From Ariolimax columbianus (Eukaryota; Mollusca; Gastropoda; Stylommatophora; Arionidae): a DNA stretch of 64,000 nucleotides. Location: assembly GCA_036924085.1 (NCBI GenBank), contig JAVGWX010000005.1:96710730-96774729 (forward strand), written 5' to 3'. Shown piece by piece: positions 37,389 through 48,305 of this stretch (positions within the stretch are counted from its first letter, which is position 1; each line of letters opens with the position of its first letter). Made by a program: the position numbers and the translations under genes. Under the pieces are notes generated by a model. That model was not told the origin of the DNA and did no database searches. It saw only the letters and a list, made by a program, of their open reading frames with translations.

Positions 37389-37624
37389 ATGGTTTCTCCT
37401 GCTGGCAGGGTGTTTAGTGTTTCTTGTTGGGAAGGTCTGTTGAAACTTGTAATATGTTGAAACCATCGTTTCTGTTCCACCAATGATATATTTTATCTTC
37501 AATCTTTGAATGGTTTATCTGTCTGCATCTATTCGCCATTTTCTTTGTTAATGAATAGATTTCTATTTCCTCTCTGTCTTTTGTGTCAACTTGTCAATAT
37601 ATTCCCTTTTTTTTTTCTTTATAC

Positions 37625-37862
37625 ATTTTTTTTAATTTCTCGAATCCCCAAGGCGGTGTGCGTTGCACTTGTTTTTATTTTACGCCTGTCGGCCCATTGC
37701 ATCCGACTTCAGCATGCATTTTATGTAAGGGTCTGCTTCCTCCTGCATTTCCTAAGGGTTTGCTTCCCCGTGGTAACGGCGGGTGCTGTGATGGGGATCG
37801 AACCCAGCACCTTCCGGTTGTGAGCCGTGTCCATTAACCACAAGCCCACGCCGTCCCCATGT
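37625..37862 (-). repeat. tRNA-derived SINE inserted in LINE
   Basis: On the minus strand a tRNA-like head (GGCTTGTGGTTAATGGACAC ... GGGTTCGATCCCC, B box at 37793-37806) is followed by a body with GAAGTCGGATGCAATGGGCC and an A-rich end near 37610-37640. LINE coding sequence lies on both sides. Confidence 0.65.
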
Positions 37863-38021
37863 CTTTTAACCTTTGTTTCTTTATACGCGTCTTTTAACCG
37901 CTTTGTAACAGTAACCATCTCTGTACATCTGGTTTGGTGATTCCGGTTCGCCAAATGTGTATAACATTTTTACATTTCCTCGATTTAATGTAATCTCTGT
38001 CTGGATTCATTCTTTGTGTTG

Positions 38022-38077
38022 GTTCTCTTGAATCCTAGTTTCTTCGGGTTCTCTTGAATCCTAGTTTCTTTGGGTTC
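38022..38077. repeat. 26-bp minisatellite, left part
   Basis: Two copies of the unit TCTTGAATCCTAGTTTCTTT-GGGTTC; the array is split from its right part by the solo LTR. Confidence 0.9.
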
Positions 38078-39015
38078 TGTAGCAGACCCTCTGCTGCCGT
38101 GATCGAACTTAGAACATTCTCACACTCATCCACATCATCATGACCATACTCAGTAAATGACATATCACACAGCAGGTGGCATATTTATTATATCATACTC
38201 ATATCATAGAATGAGTAGAGAAATTACAAACACAATATAATACATATCTTAACTAAACATTCTACTAAAACGGGAATTGTAAGCATTAGCTATTGATGGA
38301 ATTCCCAACTATCTAAAAACCCAGTTCTATTGCCTTGCAATTACATCACACACACACATCGCCTTAACTGCGTCTTCAACACACCTTATCAAATACTCTT
38401 CCTCACTGAAATCCCCTCAGGTGGGCGATCTGGACATACTCGTTCACAGTGTGTCCTTGCTTACAAACACACGTTCAGATTATCTATAAATGCAAAACTT
38501 ACACACCTATTTGAGCGATCCTGTTCTATTACTAAACATTCGTCCAGCAGTCTACCAATCGCTCCTCTATCTAAGTCGGTGAGTTAAACATACGATCCAC
38601 GTTCAGTCTCTCTCTCACTCCTCCATACAGCATCACTCTCTCCCTCACTCTCCATCTCTCCTCCAGCCTCCCGAGCTAAACTTTGTCTCGAGTTATATAT
38701 CCTCAAGCAAGGCCAGAGCTTGACCAATCGATCTCAGGTGATGGTCATCTTCAATCCAATTGGACCGAAACACTTTGCACACCTGTCACTCCATTTATCT
38801 CGCAGCAAGCCCCGCTGCCAATTTCGTCTGTCAATCAATCTCCCCCTACCAAAATCGGAAGGCCAGTGGTCAGTTTCTATCTGTCCACATTCCTTAACCC
38901 AACTCTGTTCTCCTTTGCTGAGACAGTGAGTGACCTTGACATGCATTCAGGTAGCTTTAGGCTTTAACATGCTCATGCATCCTAAACTCCCCTTGCTCCG
39001 GCAGGAACTGTTACA
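38078..39015 (+). mobile_element. solo LTR of an LTR retrotransposon
   Basis: A 938-bp insertion starting TGTAGCAG and ending CTGTTACA (TG...CA with 8-bp imperfect terminal inverted repeats), flanked by a 4-bp direct repeat GTTC (38074-38077 and 39016-39019). Removing it and one GTTC rejoins the 26-bp array in register. No gag or pol frames lie inside, so it is a solo LTR by unequal recombination. Orientation is unknown; plus is arbitrary. GTTATATATCC near 38690 could be a promoter remnant. Confidence 0.8.
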
Positions 39016-39247
39016 GTTCTCTTGAATCCTAGTTTCTTTGGGTTCTCTTTAATCCTAGTTTCTTCGGGTTCTCTTGAATCCTACTTTCTTCGGGTTCTCT
39101 TGAATCCTACTTTCTTTGGGTTCTCTTGAATCCTAGTTTCTTCGGGTTCTCTTGAATCCTAGTTTCTTCGGGTTCTCTTGAATCCTAGTTTCTTTGGGTT
39201 CTCTTAAATCCTAGTTTCTTTGGGTTCTCTTGAATCCTAGTTTCTTT
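39016..39247. repeat. 26-bp minisatellite inside LINE, right part
   Basis: Nine units of the 26-bp repeat. The minus translation reads KLGFKRTQRN, matching the conserved 'VLGFKKxxHKEW' segment expected at this place in the LINE linker. Confidence 0.9.
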
Positions 39248-39639
39248 TCTTCTCGTCCTCCTACAGCTCGTGCAGCACTTTGTAAATGTTCTTGCTTTTC
39301 TCATCTTATAAAAGATCTACATTATATCTCGTTCTCCTTGCTACCCGTACTGTGATCCCCAGCAACACGTGATGGTCTTAGACTCCATCTGCCTCTCGAT
39401 TTTAGTACGTCTGAACTATTTACCGCCACAAATGTGGTCAATCTGGTTTTCCGTTATGTGATCTCCGCGTGACCTTATGTACCTTCTTGGGTTCAAACAT
39501 GCTTCATCATATTGCTTATCGGACATAGCTCTGCAAACATTTCTCCATTTTCATCAATGCTTTTACCATATGTTCGTAACTCTGGTTGTCTTCAACTGTA
39601 GCTTTGGTTCCCTATTGTTTTCGAGCAAATGTCACGTCA

Positions 39640-39890
39640 AGGATGTCGTACAGCATGCCATCAACTTTAAGCACCCTCGAGTTGGCCAGGTAGTCGGAAG
39701 GAAAGATGAACGCTGGAGCAGAGCAGCCACTCTGTGGTACTCATGTGGCAAATAGAGATCTGGAGGACTCCCACAACCACTACCAAGGTGGCAAGATTCC
39801 TTTCAGCTGCATAACATTCTACGCCTAAAACAGTAAACTAGCCTTGCACTGGACAACCCGTGCCCGAGACAGTACCGACTGGAACCTCAG
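39640..39890 (+). mobile_element. LINE C-terminal fragment
   Basis: Plus translation gives VVGRKDERWSRAATLWY, RSGGLPQPLPRWQDSF and TTRARDSTDWN, the tail 'RxDxRWxxxxxxWxPR..RxxGRPxxRWxDD...ARDRxxW' of a non-LTR ORF2. Two frameshifts and a stop. It abuts the oppositely oriented LINE endonuclease on its left and the 16-bp array on its right. Confidence 0.7.
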
Positions 39891-39914
39891 CGTATACCAG
39901 CACAAAACACGATA

Positions 39915-40228
39915 CTGCTCAATCATAGCCCTGCTCAACCATAGCCCTGCTCAATCATAGCCCTACTCAACCATAGCCCTGCTCAATCATAGCCCTGATC
40001 AATCATAACCCTGATCAATCATAGTCCTGCTCAATCATAGCCCTGCTCAATCATAGCCCTGATCAACCATAGCCCTGCCCTATCCCAGCCCTGCCCTATC
40101 CCAGCCCTGCCCTATCCCAGCCCTGCCCTATCCCAGCCCTGCTCTATCCCAGCCCTGCTCTATCCCAGCCCTGCCCTATCCCAGCCCTGCTCTATTCCAG
40201 CCCTGCTCTATCCCAGCCCTGCCCAATC
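39915..40228. repeat. 16-bp minisatellite with two subfamilies
   Basis: Left half: TCAATCATAGCCCTGC units. Right half from about 40078: CCTATCCCAGCCCTGC units. Shared CAGCCCTGC/TAGCCCTGC core and abrupt switch. Confidence 0.9.
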
Positions 40229-41029
40229 GCAGCCCTATAAGCAGAGAATGCACCTACTGGCTATCACCAACTCGAACCTGAGCTTGGACCGGCACAAGGG
40301 GAACCACCCTTGTTGATGTACAGTTTCTCGAAGACTAAGTATCGATGTGTACTGTTTCCATTTCTGGCCGCTTCATCACGCCGGGCTGGTTTCATCACGC
40401 CGGGCCGGCTTTCATTTGCATTGTATTACATCCGCCTGTCAACTCTTGTACAAATAACGCTATCCATTTTCTTCTGCAATTTTTCTGTTGTAGTTAATTT
40501 CTCAGTGCCTAAAATGAGTTCGTTATTTATCTTTCGGTTTCCTCTTCTTCCATCGTATTCCAATCTTATATACCAAAGGCATCTTTCCATTTCTTGTCAC
40601 TAAATACCCTTTCCTTTCTGTCCAGACACCCGAGCCTCTCGCTGGAAGGGTTAATCTTGCATGTATATACAGGCAATGCAAACACAACTGGTTATCGCAT
40701 TGACAAGAGTTAGTGACCCCTGCATACGCCCGACCGGATATGCATAGTTTACTTCCGCCTCTTGATGAGCACAGTAACCACAATGCAACAGACGTTCTTT
40801 CAGGAAGCCTGCATCAAAGCACCACTGTATACTCGTTCAGGCTAGGACAGCAGACATTGCTGCGGTTAGTGCAGATGCGTGTGGGCTTAAAACTCACCAC
40901 GTGATGAAGAGCATGCTTGCTAATGGTACATGCATCTCGCTGGTTGTAGAGTTTACACTCACTCCGGACACCGCCTCCCCACGATTCAGAGTTGCAGTCG
41001 CCACACCACATGATAATGTTGTGTGTGTT
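40229..41029. other. unique sequence
   Basis: No recognised gene. A CATCACGCCGGGC duplication is seen at 40374-40402. Confidence 0.35.
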
Positions 41030-41760
41030 TCCTCCAATAAATCCGATCGGATTGCGAGTGTCCCCTTCCTCTAATCAACCTGATGGTTTGTGTGCGAGTA
41101 TCATCTCCGACTAATAAACCTAATTTGTTTGTGAGTGTCCTCTCTAATAAACCTGATTTGATTGTGTCTCCTCTAATAAACTGATTTGTTTGTGAGTGTC
41201 CCCTCTAATAAACCTGATTTGATTGTGTCTCCTCTAATAAACTGATTTGTTTGTGAGTGTCCCCTCTAATAAACCTGATTTGATTGTGTGTCTCCTCTAA
41301 TAAACCTGATTTGATTGTGTGTCTCCTCTAATAAACCTGATTTGATTGTGTGTCTCCTCTAATAAACCTGATTTGATTGTGTGTCTCCTCTAATAAACCT
41401 GATTTGATTGTGTGTCTTCTCTAATAAACCTGATTTGATTGTGTGTCTCCTCTAATAAACCTGATTTGATTGTGTGTCTCCTCTAATAAACCTGATTTGA
41501 TTGTGTGTCTCCTCTAATAAACCTGATTTGATTATGAGTGTCCCCTCTAATAAACCTGATTTGTTTGTGAGTGTCCCCTCTAATAAACCTGATTTGATTG
41601 TGTGTCTCCTCTAAAAAAACCTGATTTGTTTGTGAGTGTCCCCTCTAATAAACCTGATTTGACTGTGTGTCCTCTCTAATAAACCGGATTTGATTGTGAG
41701 TGTCCCCTCTAATAAACCACATTTGATTGTATGTCCCCTCTAATAAGCCTGATTTGTTTG
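41030..41760. repeat. ~31-bp minisatellite
   Basis: About 24 units with core CTCTAATAAACCTGATTTGA then TTGTGTGTCTC; variants with GTTTGTGAGTGTCCC are interspersed in an alternating pattern at the left end. Confidence 0.95.
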
Positions 41761-41963
41761 TCTTCTCCCTCTTACCAACCTGATATTGTGTGTATAAGCA
41801 CTGAACAAATCCCACGATTAACGTGTACTGTGTGTAAACGTCGCCACGCCTCCGTCCCCAACTTAACATGTTTTGTTGCGTAGCCACCAGTTTTGTGGTG
41901 TAGCCACCAAACTTCTCAACTCCACGAAATGTGTTCCGGAAATGTTTTCTTTCGTCTCTCTCT

Positions 41964-42095
41964 GGAGATTTTTGTCCGTTAACGTCTTTCTCTATAGAGA
42001 TTTTTGCCTGTAACCGTCTTCTTTCTGTAGAGATTTTTGCCTGTAACCGTCTTCTTTCTGTAGAGATTTTTGACCGGAAATGTCTGGTCTTTCTC
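41964..42095. repeat. 33-bp tandem repeat, four copies
   Basis: Core GAGATTTTTGCCTGTAACCG then TCTTCTTTCTGTA. Runs directly into the CT-rich tract. Confidence 0.85.
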
Positions 42096-42173
42096 TCTCT
42101 CTTTCTCTCTCTCTCTTTCTCTCTCTCTCTTTCTCTCTCTCTCTTTCTCTCTCTCTCTTTCTCTCTCTCTCTT

Positions 42174-42218
<45 letters not shown>

Positions 42219-42355
42219 GATATCTGTCTGTCTGAGCTCTATCTCTCTATCTGTCTCTCTCTTTGTTTCTCTGTCTCTCTCTGTCTCTGTCTCTCTCTGT
42301 CCTTCTCTGTCCCTCTGTCTGTCTCTGTCCCTCTCTGTCTCTGTACCTTTGTCGC
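42096..42355. repeat. polypyrimidine (CT)n tract
   Basis: TCTCTTTCTCTCTC words for about 130 bp, then a less regular CTGTCTCTCTGTC part. Confidence 0.95.
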
Positions 42356-42540
42356 TCTGCCTCTCTGTTCCTTACGAAAGTCTTACTTACGTTTCTTTTT
42401 TCAGTTTGTGCAATCTAGCATCGTGTCTTTTTTATTGGTCCACGTGTTGCGTTTATTGTTGCAAGCCCGTGTTGTAGTACTTATGTATCAAGACCACCGT
42501 CATATGGATGGACACATGCTGGTTGATTGGTCCACGTGTC

Positions 42541-42692
42541 TTGCAACCTCATAAAGTTAGTAAAATGATCCGATGCAACCTTATAAAGTTAGTAAAATGA
42601 TCCGATGCAACCTTATAAAGTTAGTAAAATGATCCGATGCAACCTTATAAAGTTAGTGAAATGATCCGATGCAACCGTATAAAGTTAGTAAA
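42541..42692. repeat. 32-bp tandem repeat
   Basis: Five copies with core ATGCAACCTTATAAAGTTAG then TAAAATGATCCG. Confidence 0.95.
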
Positions 42693-44521
42693 AGACCCAA
42701 AATTCTACACACATTTCGCAAGAATGGAAACTGCATCTCCCTACCTCTCTCTGCAACAAAAGATTGCGAGAACCAAATGTACTAGTTGAATGAATGCTAC
42801 TGATAAGAGCATTTAGTTCAATCTTTATTCTCCCGTGTCTGTAGTTTCGGGGAATTTTATTGGTTCATAAATTAACGTAAAGTGTATTTCTGATATCAAA
42901 ACAATGTGACGGTGATTCACGAATAGACGTGTTCGTCTTTGGGCCTTCAACAGCTGTAGAGATCATTGCTGGGTTATTTTGGGCTATATTTAGTTGAGTT
43001 AATCGTGAAAAACCGTTATGCATTGTTTATTTTGGGAAGTCTTTTATTGCTGTTTTTGTTGACTGATCGTCTTAATTACGTGTGTGCGCTTTGTCCATTT
43101 ATCTATTTTTTGTTTTTAAAAAGCACTTTAACTCTGTCTAAGACTTCTATCGTCACTTTGTTTATCCCTTAAACATCTTTTTCCATCGTAAACTTGACAT
43201 TGTATCACTTATTTCCCTCATAAATCATATAATCTATTTCCCTTATAAATCTTATACTTTTTCCCTCAAATATATTTCTCCGTGAGTCAAAAGGGCTGAA
43301 TTTGCAGTAAGTTTTGTGTAGATAGAGGCATTCTGACTCACCAAGAAATCCCTTTGAAACGTCACATTACACGGCTGACTAAATAACGAAAAATGAATGT
43401 GTCAACTATCAATGGAGCTATAATAGCGTTTTGGGGAAACAAAGATGGATATGCAGTTGGTTTCAGTGTAGGATTATGTAAAAGAATCGACACTCAACAG
43501 TAATTTGTGTTTTGTAACGAATTGTTTATTTTTCTGTGTTGAGCATGGATTAAGCCTTAGCCCAATGATTTTCGTTTAGTTCGCTGTTGAGTGTGACGCT
43601 TCAATGGATTTTCCCCGTGAGTCGGAATATCTAAAGTAGACTATGTCGAAAACTATTGCTCCAGAAAATCAGAAACAATCTAACTAATAGATCACTGGCA
43701 ACGAAAGTGAGATCTGGAGTGTCCTTTTAAACTGGTTTAGAAGACGGAGTATATAGAAGATATTGAATTGATCAAAGGTCATGGGGTTGTTGAAATAATT
43801 GATCAACTCCACAAGGAATGACCGCATAAGGACCTCTCAGAAATTGTACGGTAATAAAAAAAAAAAAAATGACTTGGCTTCGTTCGTTCTCAATCTCCCG
43901 CTACCAAATCCTAAAAGGGCTAAGTAGCAGAATGTAGTCCAGAGAACGGAATGCGTTGTGTCGTAGTTTACAGCTTGACTGCGATATTTGCACCTTTCGG
44001 TCCAACGCATCCGACTTCAAGCAATTTGTTAGTACCTGGTTAGCATTCCCTCTTCGATCCCTTCTTCTTAGCCAGTCTGCCCTGCTGCAGGACAACCACG
44101 TGGAGGTGTAGAAGGGTCTTGGCAGCTGTTTCGCTGGCCCTGACGTTAGCTGTCAGGTATGGGTCGCTGACCACTGCAGCTCATGCAAACCATTTTTTTA
44201 GACAATATTTATAAGTACAAATCTTGCGACTTTTAAGATGGGAGTGTCGATCTAGCAACACATTAAACGCATCTAGAGCCAACTGGTTTCCGTGGCTATA
44301 CATGCTCAACACACAAATTAGTCTGTACTTCTTCATAAAGTCGCAGTTGATACTGATTCTCTTCTAGCGTATCAATGACACTCAATTCTGTATAGTGGAT
44401 TATAACATCAAGTGTCATGCCACATTGTATTGACGATCAATTCTTTTGCCCAATTCACTGCTTCAGATCAGTGCCAATTTACGGTTGTGTATGCCCGTGG
44501 GCTACATTTACTGTAGTCTTT
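42693..44521. other. unique AT-rich sequence with a SINE-like segment
   Basis: No gene recognised; the SINE-like piece at 43856-44105 is listed separately. Confidence 0.35.
43856..44105 (-). repeat. SINE-like fragment related to the 37.6-kb SINE
   Basis: The minus strand contains GAAGTCGGATGCGTTGGACC followed by GAAAGGTGCAAA, matching the SINE at 37.7 kb over about 33 bp. A poly-A run (43858-43869 on plus) adjoins it. No clear tRNA head. Confidence 0.45.
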
Positions 44522-44752
44522 AGTACTATCATCGTTAATTTGATACTATCATCGTTAATGTGGTACTATCATCGTTAATTTAATACTATCATCGTTAATT
44601 TGGTACTATCATCGTTAATTTGGTACTATCATTGTTAATTTGTATCATCGTTAATTTGGTACTATCATCGTTAATTTGGTACTATCATTGTTAATTTGTA
44701 TCATCATTGTTAATTTGTATCATCGTTAATTTGGAACTATCATCGTTAATTT
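44522..44752. repeat. 20-bp minisatellite
   Basis: About 12 units with core TACTATCATCGTTAATTTGG; shortened units lack ACTA. Confidence 0.95.
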
Positions 44753-44948
44753 GAACTGCAGAAAATGTATTAACCTTTGGGCTGCAGCCACAATAGATTG
44801 TCGCTTAATTCAACACTGCACCAGATAAGTTTTTTCATCCAATGTGTTATGCCATTGCATCAATTTTATCGGTCTATCTTAGCCACTGCAGCTCTTGCTT
44901 TTCCTGCCACTAAGTTCTCTAGTTTCTCCATTCTCTTTGTTCTTAACT

Positions 44949-44949
44949 T

Positions 44950-45013
<64 letters not shown>

Positions 45014-45045
45014 CTTCTCTCTCTTTCTCTCTCTCTCTCTTTCCG
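44949..45045. repeat. (CT)n microsatellite
   Basis: Nearly perfect CT dinucleotides for about 60 bp, then CTTTCTCTC-type interruptions. Confidence 0.95.
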
Positions 45046-45482
45046 TCCGTCCGTTCGGCTTGCCTTATAGGTCCAACTCTCCGTCCGTCCGTTCGGCTTG
45101 CCCAATGGGTCCAACTCTCCGTCCGTCCGTTCGGCTTGCCCCATGGGTCCAACTCTCCGTCCGTCCGTTCGGCTTGCCCTATAGGTCCAACTATCCGTTC
45201 GGCTCGGCTTGCCCCCATAGATCCAACTCTCCGTCCGTCCGTTCGGCTTGCCCCCATAGATCCAACTCTCCGTCCGTCCGTTCGACTTGCCCCATAAATC
45301 CAACTCTCCGTCCGTCCGTTCGGCTTGCCCCCATAGATCCAACTCTCCGTCCATCCGTTCGGCTTGCCCCATAGGTCCAACTCTCCGTCCATCCGTCCGT
45401 TCGGCTTGCCTTATAGGTCCAACTCTCCGTCCGTCTGTTCGGCTTGCCTCTTGGGTCCAACTCTCCGTCCGTCCGTTTCGAC
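45046..45482. repeat. ~38-bp minisatellite
   Basis: About 11 units with core CCGTCCGTCCGTTCGGCTTG then CCCCATAGATCCAACTCT. Length varies by CCGT steps and by one base, so frames jump. Confidence 0.95.
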
Positions 45483-45737
45483 TTGCCCTACGCATCTTTA
45501 AGGAAAGCCTGTTTCCGATAATTTCCACCGCGGTATCACATAAATAGTTTCTACGTGATGTTGTCAGCCTCAAATAGAACCTACCTCTTTTCTCTTAGGA
45601 CAAGCATGGAAGGAAGCAGAGGCCCTATTCTGTTCGTCTTGGGAACCAAACCATGTCTAACGAATCGTCTGTCTTAGGTTAATTTTAGTTCACATCTTCA
45701 TTTTCTCGCAGATCCTCCACTTATGAATTTCATTACT

Positions 45738-46108
45738 ATGTGACATGACAATATTATTACTATGTGACATAACAGTATTATTACTATGTGACATGACAGT
45801 ATTATTACTATGTGACATGACAGTATTATTACTATGTGACATGACAGTATTACTATTGACATGCCAGTATTATTACTATGTGACATGCCAGTATTATTAC
45901 TATGTGACATGCCAGTATTATTACTATGTGACATGCCAGTATTATTACTATGTGACATGCCAGTATTATTACTATGTGACATGCCAGTATTATTACTATG
46001 TGACATGCCAGTATTATTACTATGTGACATGCCAGTATTATTACTATGTGACATGCCAGTATTATTACTATGTGACATGCCATTATTATTACTATGTGAC
46101 ATGATATG
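45738..46108. repeat. 24-bp minisatellite
   Basis: About 15 units with core ATTATTACTATGTGACATGC then CAGT. Confidence 0.95.
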
Positions 46109-46639
46109 ACTATTGTAAGATATGATACTATTAGTTGGATGTTGCCCATCGCAGGAGCGACATCGGACTAGTGTTGCGAGATGTGAACTTCATGACTGAA
46201 GTCAAATTCTGCTACGGCAGACTCTGCTGTACATGGGACATACATGTGATGAGTCGGCTGTGTGGCTGTCATGCGTTCTGTTCTTTCAGGTGCCTCGCTT
46301 TCTCTAAGCATCGTCGATAAATCTGCTCTGCGATCTGAGCACCTTATGTGATTCTAGCACGGCGGGTTCGACAGTTAAACATCTTCAAGGAGGTGACAAT
46401 GTTAAGCCAGTCATATATATTTTAACGAGCCTTTGCAGATTTTCTTTTCTCACACCCCTTCCCCCCCCCCCCTTTTTTTTGTTGTTTAATGATGGGCGTT
46501 TTGCAGTTCTGAGCTTACCGCGTAGCAGCTGCTTAGGAAGACGACGTCGAATATGTACTGACGTCTGATATGTCCTGACGTCTGATCTGGACGTTGTGCA
46601 GGAACCAATGTGTCGACTTAAGAATTTCAGAGTTTTGAT
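46109..46639. other. unique sequence
   Basis: C- and T-runs at 46463-46489. No gene recognised. Confidence 0.35.
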
Positions 46640-46807
46640 ATCTGATCCTGGGAAACCTCAAGACGAGCTCCTGTGGAAAGAATTTAACTGTCTGACACGT
46701 CTTACATACACTGCCCTTATTTCGCAGATATGCAATAGGGTGGCTAACAGTATAGCACGATACATATTTACCTTGATGGCAAGTGATGCCTTGCTGGTTC
46801 CAGACGT

Positions 46808-47172
46808 CCTTTGTAGCCTCCCACGCAGAGTTTGTAGCCTCCCACGCAGATCTTGTAGCCTCCCACGCAGATCTTGTAGCCTCCCACGCAGATCTCGTAG
46901 CCTCCCACGCATATCTCGTAGCCTCCCACGCAGATCTCGTAGCCTCCCACGCAGAGCTCGTAGCCTCCCACGCAGAGCTTGTAGCCTCCCACGCAGAGCT
47001 TGTAGCCTCCCACGCAGAGCTTGTAGCCTCCCACGCAGAGCTTGTAGCCTCCCACGCAGAGCTTGTAGCCTCCCACGCAGAGCTTGTAGCCTCCCACGCA
47101 GAGCTTGTAGCCTCCCACGCAGAGCTTGTAGCCTCCCACGCAGAGCTTGTAGCCTCCCACGCAGAGCTTGTC
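46808..47172. repeat. 21-bp minisatellite inside LINE RT
   Basis: About 17 units of GTAGCCTCCCACGCAGAGCT-T. On the minus strand each unit is seven codons, T-S-S-A-W-E-A. LINE codons FTNRIAKTSSAWEA run into the array, and TKDVWNQQGIT runs out, as expected for '..RIAKASSAFGRL.KDVWN..' of the parent frame. Confidence 0.95.
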
Positions 47173-47221
47173 TTTGCAATCCTGTTAGTGAAGCTCTCCG
47201 CTGCCGTGAGGCATTTGTTTT

Positions 47222-47389
47222 GTATCGTGACTTCAGGTTCGATGTATTGTGACTTTAGGTTCGATGTATTGTGACTTTAGGTTCGATGTATTGTGACTTT
47301 AGGTTCGATGTATTGTGACTTTAGGTTCGATGTATTGTGACTTTAGGTTCGATGTATTGTGACTTTTGGTTCGATGTATCGTGACTATG
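47222..47389. repeat. 22-bp minisatellite, left part
   Basis: Seven to eight units with core TTCGATGTATTGTGACTTTA. The minus frame reads YIEPKVT, equal in position to 'YVEPNIT' of the LINE. Confidence 0.95.
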
Positions 47390-48305
47390 TACCAAGGTCA
47401 TGTACCAACCAGCACCAGGCATGCCGTACACAAAACCAGAGACTACAGTCAGCGGGCAGACGTTGAATGCCGTAGACAAATTCACATATCTGGGCAGCAC
47501 GCTGTCGAGATCTGTCAGCCTAGACGATGAGGTGGCAAGCAGAATAGCAAAGGCCAGCACAGCCTTTGGTAGAATGCGCTCGATGGTCTGGGCACGTCGT
47601 GGCATCAGCGTCAAGACCAAATTGAAAGTCTACCGTGCAACCATCATTCCAACCCTACTATACGCTTGCGAAAGCTGGACTGTATACTCTGGACATGCAA
47701 GGAGGTTAAACCACTTCCACACAGGTTGTCTGAGGCGAATATTCCACATCCGATGGCAAGATCGTGTCACTGACATCGATGTTCTCTCGAGGCCTAACAT
47801 GCCCAGCATACATGCACTGCTAGAAAAAGCACGACTAGGATGGGCCGGACACCTCGTCCGTATGTCAGACAAGCGGCTCCCAAAGAGCTTCTCTTCGGCG
47901 AGCTGAGAGACGGATGGCGCGAGAGAGGGCGCCCAAAGAAACGTTTTAAAGACGGTCTGAAGGACTCACTAAAAAGTTTCCAGATAGACTTCGACACCTG
48001 GGAATGTCTTGCGAAAAACAGATCTGACTGGAGAAGTGCAGTCAAATCGGGTGTAGCTGCCGGTGAAGATGACCGTGTTGTGAAAGCCCAGAACAGACGC
48101 GAGACGCGGAAATCTCGAGCAGCGGGAACACCATCCCCTTCTACAAACCTCGTGTGCCCGATATGTAGCAGATGTTTTCGTGCTCGCATTGGCCTGTTCA
48201 GCCACATGCGCACCCACACCCAACAGGGAAATCTGTGACAAGGATGATGTCGGCGGTCCTCATCGACAACGATGGACAGCTATTATTATTATTATTATTA
48301 TTATA
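47390..48305 (+). mobile_element. 5'-truncated LINE with C-terminal C2H2 finger, nested in 22-bp array
   Basis: Codes for the C-terminal RT part and tail: YQPAPGMPYTKPETTV, DKFTYLGSTLSRSVSLDDEV, RIAKASTAFGRMRSMVWARR, YRATIIPTLLYACESWTVYS, RLGWAGHLVRMSDKRLPK. After one frameshift near 47,860-47,890 come KELLFGELRDGWRERGRPKK, FDTWECLAKNRSDWR and a C2H2 finger CPICSRCFRARIGLFSHMRT-H (48,153-48,220) before the stop at 48,237. It ends in a (TTA)n tail (48,280-48,304). Direct repeats GTGACTATG at 47,381-47,389 and 48,306-48,314 look like a 9-bp target-site duplication. Only one frameshift over 280 codons, so it is much younger than its host LINE. Confidence 0.9.

Larger units (their letters stand above)
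36040..39640 (-). mobile_element. non-LTR retrotransposon with nested arrays, SINE and solo LTR
   Basis: One LINE read right to left. Endonuclease end, 39,640-39,290: DENGEMFAELCPISN, ITENQIDHICGGK. Linker at 39,290-39,250 (KVLHEL-EDEKK) enters the 26-bp array. Linker near 37,880 (KAVKRRV). At 37,608-37,389: YIDKLTQKTE, VEQKRWFQH, FNRPSQQE. RT at 37,200-36,040: SKKIKATGPERIASEAIMAD, VRQACLFS, LENLDYTHHLLLLSHS (catalytic YADD replaced by YTHH), TYLGSTNGTLGGRDAD, CLRRI. Many stops and shifts make it dead. Interruptions, each at a position where LINE sequence resumes on the other side: 26-bp array with solo LTR (38,022-39,247), SINE (37,625-37,862), 19-bp array (37,210-37,388). That all segments are one copy follows from collinear order; this is an inference. 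Confidence 0.8.

Noticed and set aside
41931..42554. Leu/Ser-rich membrane protein frame
   Set aside because: It is the translation of a (CT)n tract; hydrophobicity is a composition artefact.
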